From assembly GCA_030826005.1 (NCBI GenBank), contig JAPJOW010000123.1:1-12719 (forward strand): DNA of 12,719 nucleotides, written 5' to 3'. This DNA comes from Aliterella sp. RAGGC_92. GTDB taxonomy: Bacteria; Cyanobacteriota; Cyanobacteriia; Cyanobacteriales; Chroococcidiopsidaceae. Each line of letters opens with the position of its first letter. Position 1 is the stretch's first letter. The position numbers were made by a program, and so were the translations under genes. The notes under the pieces were generated by a model. The model ran no database searches. It was given only the letters and a program-made list of their open reading frames with translations, and had not been told where the DNA came from. Shown in pieces: positions 1 through 5,702 of the stretch.

Positions 1-135
1 TTATTTAAGTAACTAAATATAAATCCGTTAATAGTCATTATTTACTCAAAAATTCTGAGAAACGTTACGAGAAGTTTGTAAATATTAAAGTTATTTGTTA
101 CATTATGAGAAAGAAAATTAATAATTATAAAAGTT

Positions 136-510
136 ATGTCTCAGTTTTTAGGAATAATCCCGTCACCGCCACCATTCAAAGCTAAATCGCTAGTTTTTGA
201 ATTAAAAGCACGGTTAGATTGGGGAGAACCCGCACTAACAATTATTGACGCGCGCGATCGCACGGAATTTAATTTTCGGCATATACTAGGCGCTATCCCT
301 ATGCCCATGTCCGAACTTGTAGACCGCGCTCAATCATCTTTAGAAAGCAGCCGCGATATATATATTTACGGCGAAACTGATGAAGAAACCTACCAAGCAG
401 CTACAAACTTGCGTAATGCAGGCTTTCAAAATGTTTCAGAATTAAGAGGCGGTGTTGCGGCTTGGCGCGCTTTAGATTACCCCGTAGAATCAACTTCGCA
501 AGTTGCTTAG
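136..510 (+). CDS. Rhodanese-like domain protein without the catalytic cysteine
   Basis: This 124-residue protein is one rhodanese domain. Seen: the first conserved stretch is IIDARDRTEFNFRHILGAIP (about residues 36-55), the usual D-x-R...H-I-x-G-A signature. The C-terminal part has LRGGVAAWRALDYPVE, which matches the end of rhodanese domains. The active-site loop that normally reads C-x5-R is replaced by YGETDEET (about 78-85), and the whole protein contains no cysteine. Known: rhodaneses carry sulfur as a persulfide on that cysteine, so this copy cannot do standard sulfur transfer. Inferred: it may be a binding or regulatory domain, perhaps for the sulfurtransferase that starts 8 bases after its stop. 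The ATG start has no clear Shine-Dalgarno sequence, and the 135 bases upstream are AT-rich. Confidence 0.85.
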   Translation: MSQFLGIIPSPPPFKAKSLVFELKARLDWGEPALTIIDARDRTEFNFRHILGAIPMPMSELVDRAQSSLESSRDIYIYGETDEETYQAATNLRNAGFQNVSELRGGVAAWRALDYPVESTSQVA

Positions 511-518
511 GTTAATTG

Positions 519-1364
519 GTGAAGCTTCGTTCTTGGCAATGGGTAGTAAACGCGGCGGTTGCCAAGCAGTTAATTGAAGCTGGCGCAACAGTTATTGATG
601 TTCGCAGCACAATTTCTTGGAGAATTGGACATATACCTAATGCAAGTTGCGTAAATTGGCAGCAATTTTCTCAAAAAACTCCACCCTATAAAGGCAAGTT
701 ATTAGAAGACTTGCAAGTTTTAGAACAAATCCTGCGTCAACAAGGCATATCAAACAATAAACCTGTAATTGTGGTTGGCAATCCAGCCCATCCTCTGCAT
801 TTTGGCGAAGAAGGGCGAATTGTCTGGATGTTACATACTTTGGGACATTCTCAATCCGCTTTCGTTGATGGCGGACAACAGGCGCTAGTTAAAGCAGGTG
901 TGGCTCTAGAAAGGTGGGGAAGTAAACCAAAACCATTAGGCGATTTCCAGCTTAATCGTACAACTGATTGGGAAATATCCGCCCATAACTTGCAATCTAG
1001 TTTGGCAACGCCCCAAAATCTAATTGTCATTGATAGCCGCGCAGCAAGAGAATACGCAGGCTCTACTCCTTACGGAGAAACGCGCGGCGGACATATACCT
1101 CGTGCGGTACATTTTTACTTTAAAGAGTTATTGCAGCCTAATGGATACTTACTCTCCCCGGAGCAGATAGATTACAAACTTAACCAAATTGGGATAGAAA
1201 AAAATAGCAATAAGCAAATTATTAGTTATTGTACCGGGGGCATTCGCTCCGCTTTTTTTGTTGCCGTGCTAGTTAGTTTAGGCTATGCCAACGTTAAAAA
1301 CTACCCCGGCTCAATGTGGGAATGGTCGCAAGCAGATAACTCTAGCCACCCGCTCGTAAATTAA
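519..1364 (+). CDS. Two-domain sulfurtransferase (thiosulfate/3-mercaptopyruvate sulfurtransferase type)
   Basis: This is a tandem rhodanese of about 281 residues, the normal length for this enzyme class. The N-terminal domain (about 1-135) has VIDVRSTISWRIGHIPNAS but no cysteine in its loop (VVGNPAHPLHFGEEGRI), as is typical for the inactive first half. The C-terminal domain (about 150-281) has VIDSRAAREY, then GGHIPRAVHF, and the active loop CTGGIRS with Cys238. Known: these enzymes move a sulfane sulfur from thiosulfate or 3-mercaptopyruvate to a thiophile. CTGGIRS is neither the classical rhodanese loop CRKGVT nor the mercaptopyruvate loop CGSGVT, so the donor is unclear. I chose GTG at 519 because AGG lies 7 bases before it; a TTG at 516 is directly in front and would add one residue. 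The gene follows the cysteine-free rhodanese by 8 bases and is probably co-transcribed with it. Confidence 0.88.
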   Translation: MKLRSWQWVVNAAVAKQLIEAGATVIDVRSTISWRIGHIPNASCVNWQQFSQKTPPYKGKLLEDLQVLEQILRQQGISNNKPVIVVGNPAHPLHFGEEGRIVWMLHTLGHSQSAFVDGGQQALVKAGVALERWGSKPKPLGDFQLNRTTDWEISAHNLQSSLATPQNLIVIDSRAAREYAGSTPYGETRGGHIPRAVHFYFKELLQPNGYLLSPEQIDYKLNQIGIEKNSNKQIISYCTGGIRSAFFVAVLVSLGYANVKNYPGSMWEWSQADNSSHPLVN

Positions 1365-1442
1365 ACAACTATTTTCTCCAACTAGCAGCAAAGGCGCGTA
1401 AAATTGATTGCACGTATTCGGTTGACTTAGGAATTTTTATTA

Positions 1443-1751
1443 ATGCCAGCAGCAGTAGGAACAATTGAAGCTTTGGGATTTCCGGCAGTGCTTGCAGCAG
1501 CAGACGCGATGGTTAAAGCTGGTGCAGTAACTTTAGTCGATTACAACTTAGCAGAAAGCGGGCGGTTTGTGGTCAGTATTCGGGGTAAAGTTTCCGAAGT
1601 ACAAATTGCTTTAGCGGCGGGGATTGAGGCAGGCGCAAAAGTTTGTGGCGAAGCAGCAATGACTTACTTTATTGTGGCGAATCCCCCGGAAAATGTGGAG
1701 AGTGTTTTGCCAATTCACTATACAGAAAAAGTAGAAGAATATAGAGTTTAG
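1443..1751 (+). CDS. ccmK3: Carboxysome shell protein CcmK3
   Basis: This is a 102-residue single BMC-domain protein of the CcmK family, beginning PAAVGTIEALGFPAVLAAAD and ending with ENVESVLPIHYTEKVEEYRV. It is assigned to CcmK3 for three reasons: it lies directly upstream of a CcmK4-type gene, it is shorter than that gene, and it has the CcmK3-like features NLAESG at the pore (35-40, where CcmK1/2 have KIGSG) and ANPPENV where other CcmKs have RPHEN. Known: CcmK hexamers tile the facets of the beta-carboxysome. CcmK3 does not readily form homohexamers and has been reported to assemble with CcmK4 into heterohexamers. An acidic Glu38 at the pore and loss of the edge Arg-His pair fit a minor, modulating subunit. 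Ala28 replaces the usual Arg after KAG. No strong ribosome binding site precedes the ATG. Confidence 0.86.
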   Translation: MPAAVGTIEALGFPAVLAAADAMVKAGAVTLVDYNLAESGRFVVSIRGKVSEVQIALAAGIEAGAKVCGEAAMTYFIVANPPENVESVLPIHYTEKVEEYRV

Positions 1752-1781
1752 TTGCTTTGGACAGGAATATAAAAAGCTAAG

Positions 1782-1793
1782 GCGCGATCGCGC
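1782..1793. repeat. Extended HIP1 palindrome between ccmK3 and ccmK4
   Basis: GCGCGATCGCGC is a perfect 12-base palindrome containing the cyanobacterial HIP1 octamer GCGATCGC. It lies 30 bases after the ccmK3 stop. Other exact HIP1 octamers that I count by eye start at 254, 2906, 3349, 4095, 4169, 5395, 6222, 9731, 9939, 11051 and 11741. HIP1 is a genome-wide overrepresented site in many cyanobacteria, not a gene-specific operator. Confidence 0.8.
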
Positions 1794-1842
1794 TACCAAT
1801 TATTCGTACAATGATTGTCTGGTACATATTCTATTAATCTTT

Positions 1843-1848
1843 AGGAGA
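1843..1848 (+). promoter_or_regulatory. Ribosome binding site of ccmK4
   Basis: AGGAGA lies 7 bases before the ATG at 1856 and is a strong match to the 16S rRNA tail. ccmK3 has no comparable site, so ccmK4 may be translated more strongly than ccmK3 from a shared message. That would suit a CcmK4 excess in mixed hexamers; this last point is inference. Confidence 0.7.
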
Positions 1849-1855
1849 TTATTCC

Positions 1856-2203
1856 ATGTCGTCAGCACAGGCGGTTGGGTCGATTGAAACGAAAGGTTTT
1901 CCTGCGGTCTTGGCAGCATCAGACGCGATGGTCAAAGCTGGTCGAGTTACCTTAGTTGGCTATTTAAGAGCCGGAAGCGCGCGTTTTACTGTCAATATTC
2001 GCGGGGACGTTTCGGAAGTTAAAGCAGCTATGGAGGCAGGTATTGCCGTAGTAGAGAAGGTTTACGGCGGTACGTTGGAATCTTGGGTAATTATCCCTCG
2101 TCCCCACGAAAACGTTGAGGCAGTTTTACCTATTGGCTATGGCGATGATGTAGAAATGTTTAGAGAATCCCTCGACCGACCAGCTATTAGAGGCTCGCAC
2201 TAG
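1856..2203 (+). CDS. ccmK4: Carboxysome shell protein CcmK4
   Basis: This is a 115-residue BMC-domain protein. It opens with AVGSIETKGFPAVLAASDAM and carries the CcmK4-type pore segment YLRAGSARF (36-44), the RPHENVEAVLPI edge segment, and a C-terminal tail beyond the core fold (EMFRESLDRPAIRGSH) typical of CcmK4. Known: CcmK4 forms hexamers in the beta-carboxysome shell. The ccmK3-ccmK4 pair usually sits away from the main ccmK2-K1-L-M-N-O operon and tunes shell permeability under changing conditions. It follows ccmK3 by 104 bases in the same direction and has its own strong Shine-Dalgarno sequence. None of ccmL, ccmM, ccmN, ccmO or rbc is in this window, consistent with the satellite location. 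Confidence 0.9.
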   Translation: MSSAQAVGSIETKGFPAVLAASDAMVKAGRVTLVGYLRAGSARFTVNIRGDVSEVKAAMEAGIAVVEKVYGGTLESWVIIPRPHENVEAVLPIGYGDDVEMFRESLDRPAIRGSH

Positions 2204-2255
2204 AAAATATATTTATTAATTGTTTAATTTAAGAACATAATAAATTGCTAACAGT

Positions 2256-2280
2256 GTAGAGATGCTTACAACGTCTCTAC
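2256..2280. repeat. Short intergenic inverted repeat, GTAGAGA/TCTCTAC type
   Basis: GTAGAGA (2256-2262) and TCTCTAC (2274-2280) form a perfect 7-base stem. It extends to nine pairs if a G-U pair next to it is allowed (GTAGAGATG with CGTCTCTAC). It lies between ccmK4 and the glycosyltransferase. Its arms resemble a dispersed repeat common in filamentous cyanobacteria, and a related copy lies at 7041-7072. It has no T-tract and is not a convincing terminator. Confidence 0.6.
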
Positions 2281-2298
2281 TACCCTCAACTTTCTTAA

Positions 2299-3030
2299 AT
2301 GTCTCCTGTCTCAATTATTATTCCTACTCTTAATGAAGCAAGCTGTTTAGAGCGCACTTTGCGCCAGTTGAGTATTCTTAGTCCACCAGCAGCAGAAATA
2401 TTAGTAGTAGATGGTGGTAGCAAAGATGAAACAGTAGCAATTGCAAGTAAAGCAGGGATTAATGTTTTAAATTGCTCGTCCCCAGGGCGAAGTCTGCAAA
2501 TGAATTATGGCGCAAACGCTGCTACGGGGGATATATTATGCTTTCTCCATGCCGATACTTGCGTCCCGGAGGATTTAATCACCGTCATTACCGCGACTTT
2601 AGCAGACAAAAGTATTGCTGGGGGCGGGTTTATTTCTTTGATGGCAGGCTTTGAAAATACCCGTTGGGGAGTATCGCTACACAACTATTTAAAAACTTAC
2701 TACGCCCCTTTAATCTTTCGTCCACACCTGTTTTTTAAGGGGTTGCGCTTGTTGTTTGGCGATCAAGTTATGTTTTGTCGGCGCGCGGATTTTTGGGACT
2801 GCGGCGGCTTTAATGATGCTTTACCGATTCTAGAAGAAGCAGATTTGTGTTTGAAACTGGTAAAGCGGGGAAAGATACGTCAAGTGAATCGAATAGTTAC
2901 TTCTAGCGATCGCCGCGTAGCGCATTGGGGTACATTTAAAGCTACAGGTATATACCTTTATATTGGTTTATTGTGGGGTTTGGGCGTTTCGCCGACCTAT
3001 TTAAAAAAGTTCTACGAAGATATCCGTTAA
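2299..3030 (+). CDS. Family 2 glycosyltransferase (rSAM/selenodomain-associated transferase 2 type)
   Basis: This 243-residue protein has a GT-A fold of family 2. The nucleotide-binding start is VSIIIPTLNEASCLERTL (4-21), followed by ILVVDGGSKDET (34-45). The metal-binding region is CFLHADTCVP (81-90), where HAD-T stands in for the usual D-x-D. Next are FGDQVMFCRR (153-162) and PILEEADLCLKLVKRG (176-191), the acceptor and base region. The C-terminal segment (about 216-231) is hydrophobic and may touch the membrane. The compact length and the SPGRSLQMNYGANAATGD block fit the family named transferase 2, rSAM/selenodomain-associated (TIGR04283). Its true acceptor is unknown, and no radical SAM partner is in the window. 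The ATG has no obvious Shine-Dalgarno sequence. Confidence 0.82.
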   Translation: MSPVSIIIPTLNEASCLERTLRQLSILSPPAAEILVVDGGSKDETVAIASKAGINVLNCSSPGRSLQMNYGANAATGDILCFLHADTCVPEDLITVITATLADKSIAGGGFISLMAGFENTRWGVSLHNYLKTYYAPLIFRPHLFFKGLRLLFGDQVMFCRRADFWDCGGFNDALPILEEADLCLKLVKRGKIRQVNRIVTSSDRRVAHWGTFKATGIYLYIGLLWGLGVSPTYLKKFYEDIR

Positions 3031-3039
3031 TTTGTGCTT

Positions 3040-3079
3040 AAAAAGAACAAGTTAGAATAAATAGGCGCGAGTTCTTTTT
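3040..3079. repeat. Inverted repeat upstream of the lipid kinase
   Basis: AAAAAGAAC (3040-3048) and GTTCTTTTT (3071-3079) are perfect 9-base complements separated by 22 bases. The second arm ends 18 bases before the TTG start of the lipid kinase. It could be a weak terminator for the glycosyltransferase, a leader hairpin for the kinase, or chance in AT-rich sequence. Confidence 0.4.
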
Positions 3080-3097
3080 CCGGGTGAGTTAAAAGCT

Positions 3098-4084
3098 TTG
3101 CAAACTACAACTCTCAAACGCATACGGCTAATTATCAATCCGGTTTCTGGCGACGACGAGCCTAATTTGCTGAAATTGCCAGAAATCATTGCGGCGATGG
3201 ACGCAGAAGGAATTAGAGCAGATATTGCTTTTACTGACCCCGATAATTCCCCGGCTTTAATTGCCCTTAAAGCAATTGAGGAAAATTACGAATTAGTGGT
3301 AGTGGCGGGGGGAGATGGTACGGTTGGCGAAGTTGCCAAGGGGTTATTGCGATCGCCTGTTACTTTAGGAATTATCCCTGTTGGCACGTACAATAATATT
3401 GCCCGTAGCTTGAGCATTCCCACCGATATAGCTAAAGCCTGTCAGGTAATTGCTAATGGTCAAATCAAAAGTATTGATGTGGGTCAAGCTAATAACGAAC
3501 ATTACTTTTTTGAAGCGGCGGGCGTTGGTTTAGATGCGGCGCTTTTTCCCATTGGCGAAGAAATTAAAGGCGGTCGGTGGGGGCAAATGCTGCAAGCGGT
3601 TCGACTAGCAATAAATTACAAACCGCAACGGCTAAGAATGGAGTTTGACCGACCCATAGCGGAAGCCCGTGTATCGACTGTAAAGCGGCGGTTTGTGCGG
3701 AAAAAGCCGCTTGAAAGGCACGAATTGCGGCTTTCTGCTTTACTCGTTGTGATTGCTAATGGCTCGTATTACGGTACTGGTTTTACTGTAGCTCCCGATG
3801 CTGCGATCGACGATGGCTTGTTAACAATTAGTATTTTCCGCAACTTTAGTAAGTGGGAGTTGATGCGTCACTTTTGGTCAATTAGCAAAGGTCAGCGTCA
3901 GTACAGCCCCAAAATAGAAACTTATCGAGTTGGTGAAGTAAAATTTACATCAGATGTCAAAATCCCCGTGCATATTGACGGACATCCGATTGGAGAATTA
4001 CCTGTAACCCTTAAAGCCGTTAAGGATATGCTCAAAGTAATTGTGCCAAAAACCACTGTAATTCTACCTGTTGGTGAAGCTTAG
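3098..4084 (+). CDS. YegS/DagK-family lipid (diacylglycerol-type) kinase
   Basis: This 328-residue protein has the diacylglycerol-kinase catalytic fold, which is related to NAD kinase. Seen: RLIINPVSG (10-18), the ATP-binding VVVAGGDGTVGEV (67-79), and GIIPVGTYNNIARSL (91-105) in place of the usual GTxNDFAR. Also FFEAAGVGLDAALF (137-150), the lid motif DDGLLTISIFRNFSK (238-252) and HIDGHPIGE near the end. Known: the family phosphorylates diacylglycerol, sphingosine-like or other lipids at the membrane using ATP. Oddities: Asn100 replaces the common Asp of the NDF motif, and a basic stretch around 196-208 (KRRFVRKKPLERH) looks like an insertion that could bind anionic lipid. The start is a TTG; no in-frame ATG lies upstream within the gap. 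The exact lipid substrate cannot be told from sequence. Confidence 0.85.
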   Translation: MQTTTLKRIRLIINPVSGDDEPNLLKLPEIIAAMDAEGIRADIAFTDPDNSPALIALKAIEENYELVVVAGGDGTVGEVAKGLLRSPVTLGIIPVGTYNNIARSLSIPTDIAKACQVIANGQIKSIDVGQANNEHYFFEAAGVGLDAALFPIGEEIKGGRWGQMLQAVRLAINYKPQRLRMEFDRPIAEARVSTVKRRFVRKKPLERHELRLSALLVVIANGSYYGTGFTVAPDAAIDDGLLTISIFRNFSKWELMRHFWSISKGQRQYSPKIETYRVGEVKFTSDVKIPVHIDGHPIGELPVTLKAVKDMLKVIVPKTTVILPVGEA

Positions 4085-4238
4085 GAGTTAAGTTGCGATC
4101 GCATTTCTGTTCAATAAATTAACTCTACTGCTTTATGCCGCACTCCTTGCCCTGACAACAACACTATTGCGATCGCACATCTCCCCTTAAATTAGAATGT
4201 ATTGTGGGCATCGCATAGCCCAACTTTCCCCATTTATC
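4085..4238. other. Intergenic space between convergent genes
   Basis: These 154 bases separate the ends of the lipid kinase and the universal stress gene. They hold two HIP1 octamers (4095 and 4169) in near-identical surroundings (TTGCGATCGCA) and a short hairpin, TGGGC/GCCCA (4205-4209 with 4218-4222). No strong T-tract terminator and no small gene with a credible ribosome binding site are visible. Confidence 0.5.
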
Positions 4239-4766
4239 CTAAGTTGAACTAGCTATTGCTTGTTCTGCTTGAGCAACAGATGCTTTATTAGCTAAATGCT
4301 GTACAACTAAAACCGAACAGCAAGCATGGTGAAGAACATGATTGCTGACACTTCCCAAAATCAACTCATTTATACCCGTTCTCCCCCTACGTCCCATAAC
4401 TATCAAATCTGCTTGCCAATTGAAGGCTAAATCGCAAATTGTTTGACCTGGGCTACCGTGATTTTGACTAAATTCTGTACTAACTCCCGCCGCAATTGCT
4501 CGATCTGCAAAGCTTTGTAATAATTTTAAACCCTGATTTTCGCAGTCTTTACATTGTTGTTGATAAATTTCCAACGCTTTACCGCTTAGTCCTGCATAGT
4601 ATTCTCTACCCAAACTTGTAGGTAAATACGGCATTCCTTCTTCATAGGATAAAACGTGCACCAACATCATACTCGCGCCGGAAGTTTTAGCAAGGTCGAG
4701 AGCTTTATCAAAAACAGTTTCACTAATTTTAGAGGAATCGATAGCTACTAAAATTTTTGCAAACAT
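4239..4766 (-). CDS. Universal stress protein, UspA family, ATP-binding type
   Basis: This 175-residue cytoplasmic protein is a single Usp domain: KILVAIDSS (4-12) with the nucleotide-contacting Asp10, then LVHVLSYE (35-42). The ATP-binding loop MGRRGRTGINELILGSVS (124-141) matches G-2x-G-9x-G-S, so this is an ATP-binding Usp. It is slightly longer than the family average because of a middle segment (about 43-80) and a tail rich in Ala and Gln (160-175). Known: Usp proteins help cells survive starvation and stress, often as dimers. A good Shine-Dalgarno sequence, GGGAGAA, precedes the ATG. It points toward the lipid kinase (convergent), and a perfect inverted repeat (4865-4890) lies about 100 bases upstream of its start. 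Confidence 0.92.
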   Translation of the reverse strand: MFAKILVAIDSSKISETVFDKALDLAKTSGASMMLVHVLSYEEGMPYLPTSLGREYYAGLSGKALEIYQQQCKDCENQGLKLLQSFADRAIAAGVSTEFSQNHGSPGQTICDLAFNWQADLIVMGRRGRTGINELILGSVSNHVLHHACCSVLVVQHLANKASVAQAEQAIASST

Positions 4767-4864
4767 AACAATTCTCCCAATTACTTTAATTGAGTCGTTA
4801 TTTTTCCACAGCCTACAAGTTTACAATCTGCTAGTTTTTAGTTGAAAACATATTGATTTTACTC

Positions 4865-4890
4865 AAAGTAATTTACTTGTAAATTACTTT
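4865..4890. repeat. Perfect inverted repeat upstream of the universal stress gene
   Basis: AAAGTAATTTA (4865-4875) and TAAATTACTTT (4880-4890) are exact complements around the loop CTTG. It sits about 20 bases past the stop of the 46-residue gene and about 100 bases upstream of the usp ATG, both on the minus strand. It is AT-only apart from one G-C pair per arm, so it would be a poor intrinsic terminator; an operator or RNA hairpin is possible. Confidence 0.5.
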
Positions 4891-4908
4891 GAACTTTGGA
4901 TAATTTGC

Positions 4909-5049
4909 TTAGTATATTTGGGAGAACCTAAACATCATTACTAGCAATCCCACTAACATACAAACCCAAATTATTAACGAACCCCAGCTAACAGACTGTC
5001 CTAAAACAGATGATTCGGTATTTTCAGTTATTTTCTTGAGGATAGCCAT
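4909..5049 (-). CDS. Small single-span membrane protein, 46 residues, unrecognised
   Basis: An ATG at 5049 (minus strand) opens a 46-codon frame ending in TAA at 4909. A very strong Shine-Dalgarno sequence, GGAGGAAGG, ends 4 bases before the ATG, which is the main evidence for translation. The predicted protein starts MAILKKITENTESSVLGQSV. A hydrophobic segment WGSLIIWVCMLVGLLVMMF follows (about residues 23-41), then RFSQIY. This layout (basic and polar N-terminus, one membrane helix, short tail) is typical of small subunits or accessory proteins of thylakoid complexes, but I do not recognise the family. It lies alone between the usp gene and the zinc-ribbon gene, with the same orientation as both. 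It could also be a chance frame, but the ribosome binding site and the clean helix argue against that. Confidence 0.6.
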   Translation of the reverse strand: MAILKKITENTESSVLGQSVSWGSLIIWVCMLVGLLVMMFRFSQIY

Positions 5050-5177
5050 TTGCCTTCCTCCATATTTATGTATTCTTAATTTTTAATTTAACTTGAAGGG
5101 TGTTACTAAATACACAGTTGCAATGAAAATTAAAAACGATCGCATTTCTTTACAGCTTTAGGCTCTAACCTATTACC

Positions 5178-5669
5178 TTAGCTGGATCTAGGCAAAATAC
5201 TTTGTAACTTTCTGTTTAAATAAGCCCAAAGCGGAAAGTCTAAAAACTCAATTACTAACCAAACAATAATTCCCAAATGCAAGCAAAAAGTTAACCCCGT
5301 CCAAAACACCGGAAACCAAGACAAGGCGCTACCAGCTACCGGAGGTCTAGCGTAAACTGTAATGCCAATTAAAATAGTCGGCAAGACAACAAGAGCGATC
5401 GCACCTACCCAATAACCCCAACCTATTTCTACATCCTTTAACTGCCTTTGACTCCAGTTTTTACCGTCCCACCGCCACATCAAAGGCGGCTGTCTATCTG
5501 CCATTTGCAACTGCTGGTTTTCATAGTCCGCAGTAAAAATATGTCGGCAAAATTGACACGCCATAGCCTCCATCATAGGCATAGTAGCAATTTCCCCTAC
5601 ATGGCAAATTGGGCAAGGATAAACTTCTTGGTTAGTAAGGTATCTAGCAGATTTGTTTAAATCGGGCAT
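5178..5669 (-). CDS. Conserved-looking membrane protein with N-terminal zinc ribbon
   Basis: This is a 163-residue protein of unknown function. The N-terminus has two cysteine pairs, CPIC (19-22) and CQFC (38-41), which form a likely four-cysteine zinc ribbon. A stretch rich in Trp follows (MWRWDGKNWSQRQL, about 64-77), then two membrane segments (about 84-106 and 116-141) and a short basic tail. The zinc ribbon precedes the first span, so both ends are probably on the same side of the membrane, likely the cytoplasm. It starts 33 bases after nadK stops, in the same direction, so it is probably the last gene of the ndhA-I-G-E-nadK operon. No clear Shine-Dalgarno sequence precedes the ATG. The operon position suggests a membrane role alongside NDH-1, but that is only inference. 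Confidence 0.75.
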   Translation of the reverse strand: MPDLNKSARYLTNQEVYPCPICHVGEIATMPMMEAMACQFCRHIFTADYENQQLQMADRQPPLMWRWDGKNWSQRQLKDVEIGWGYWVGAIALVVLPTILIGITVYARPPVAGSALSWFPVFWTGLTFCLHLGIIVWLVIEFLDFPLWAYLNRKLQSILPRSS

Positions 5670-5702
5670 AGATAAAATAATTTATGAATTGGGAGTTTAT
5701 AA

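Noticed and set aside
1..135. Promoter for the rhodanese gene around TACATTAT (99-106)
   Set aside because: A -10-like sequence can be drawn, but no -35 box at a proper distance is visible in this very AT-rich stretch, so the call would not be supported.
1611..1799. Open frame of 62 codons on the - strand over the end of ccmK3
   Set aside because: It is antisense to ccmK3 and shows no domain; the ccmK3 reading frame is fully conserved.
2472..2654. Open frame of 60 codons inside the glycosyltransferase gene
   Set aside because: It is an alternative frame inside a gene with intact family motifs.
4205..4222. TGGGC/GCCCA hairpin as the terminator of usp or the lipid kinase
   Set aside because: The stem is only five pairs with an eight-base loop, and no T-tract follows on either strand.
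5448..5660. Open frame of 70 codons on the + strand opposite the zinc-ribbon gene
   Set aside because: It is a mirror of a real coding region; the minus-strand product has clear cysteine pairs and membrane helices.
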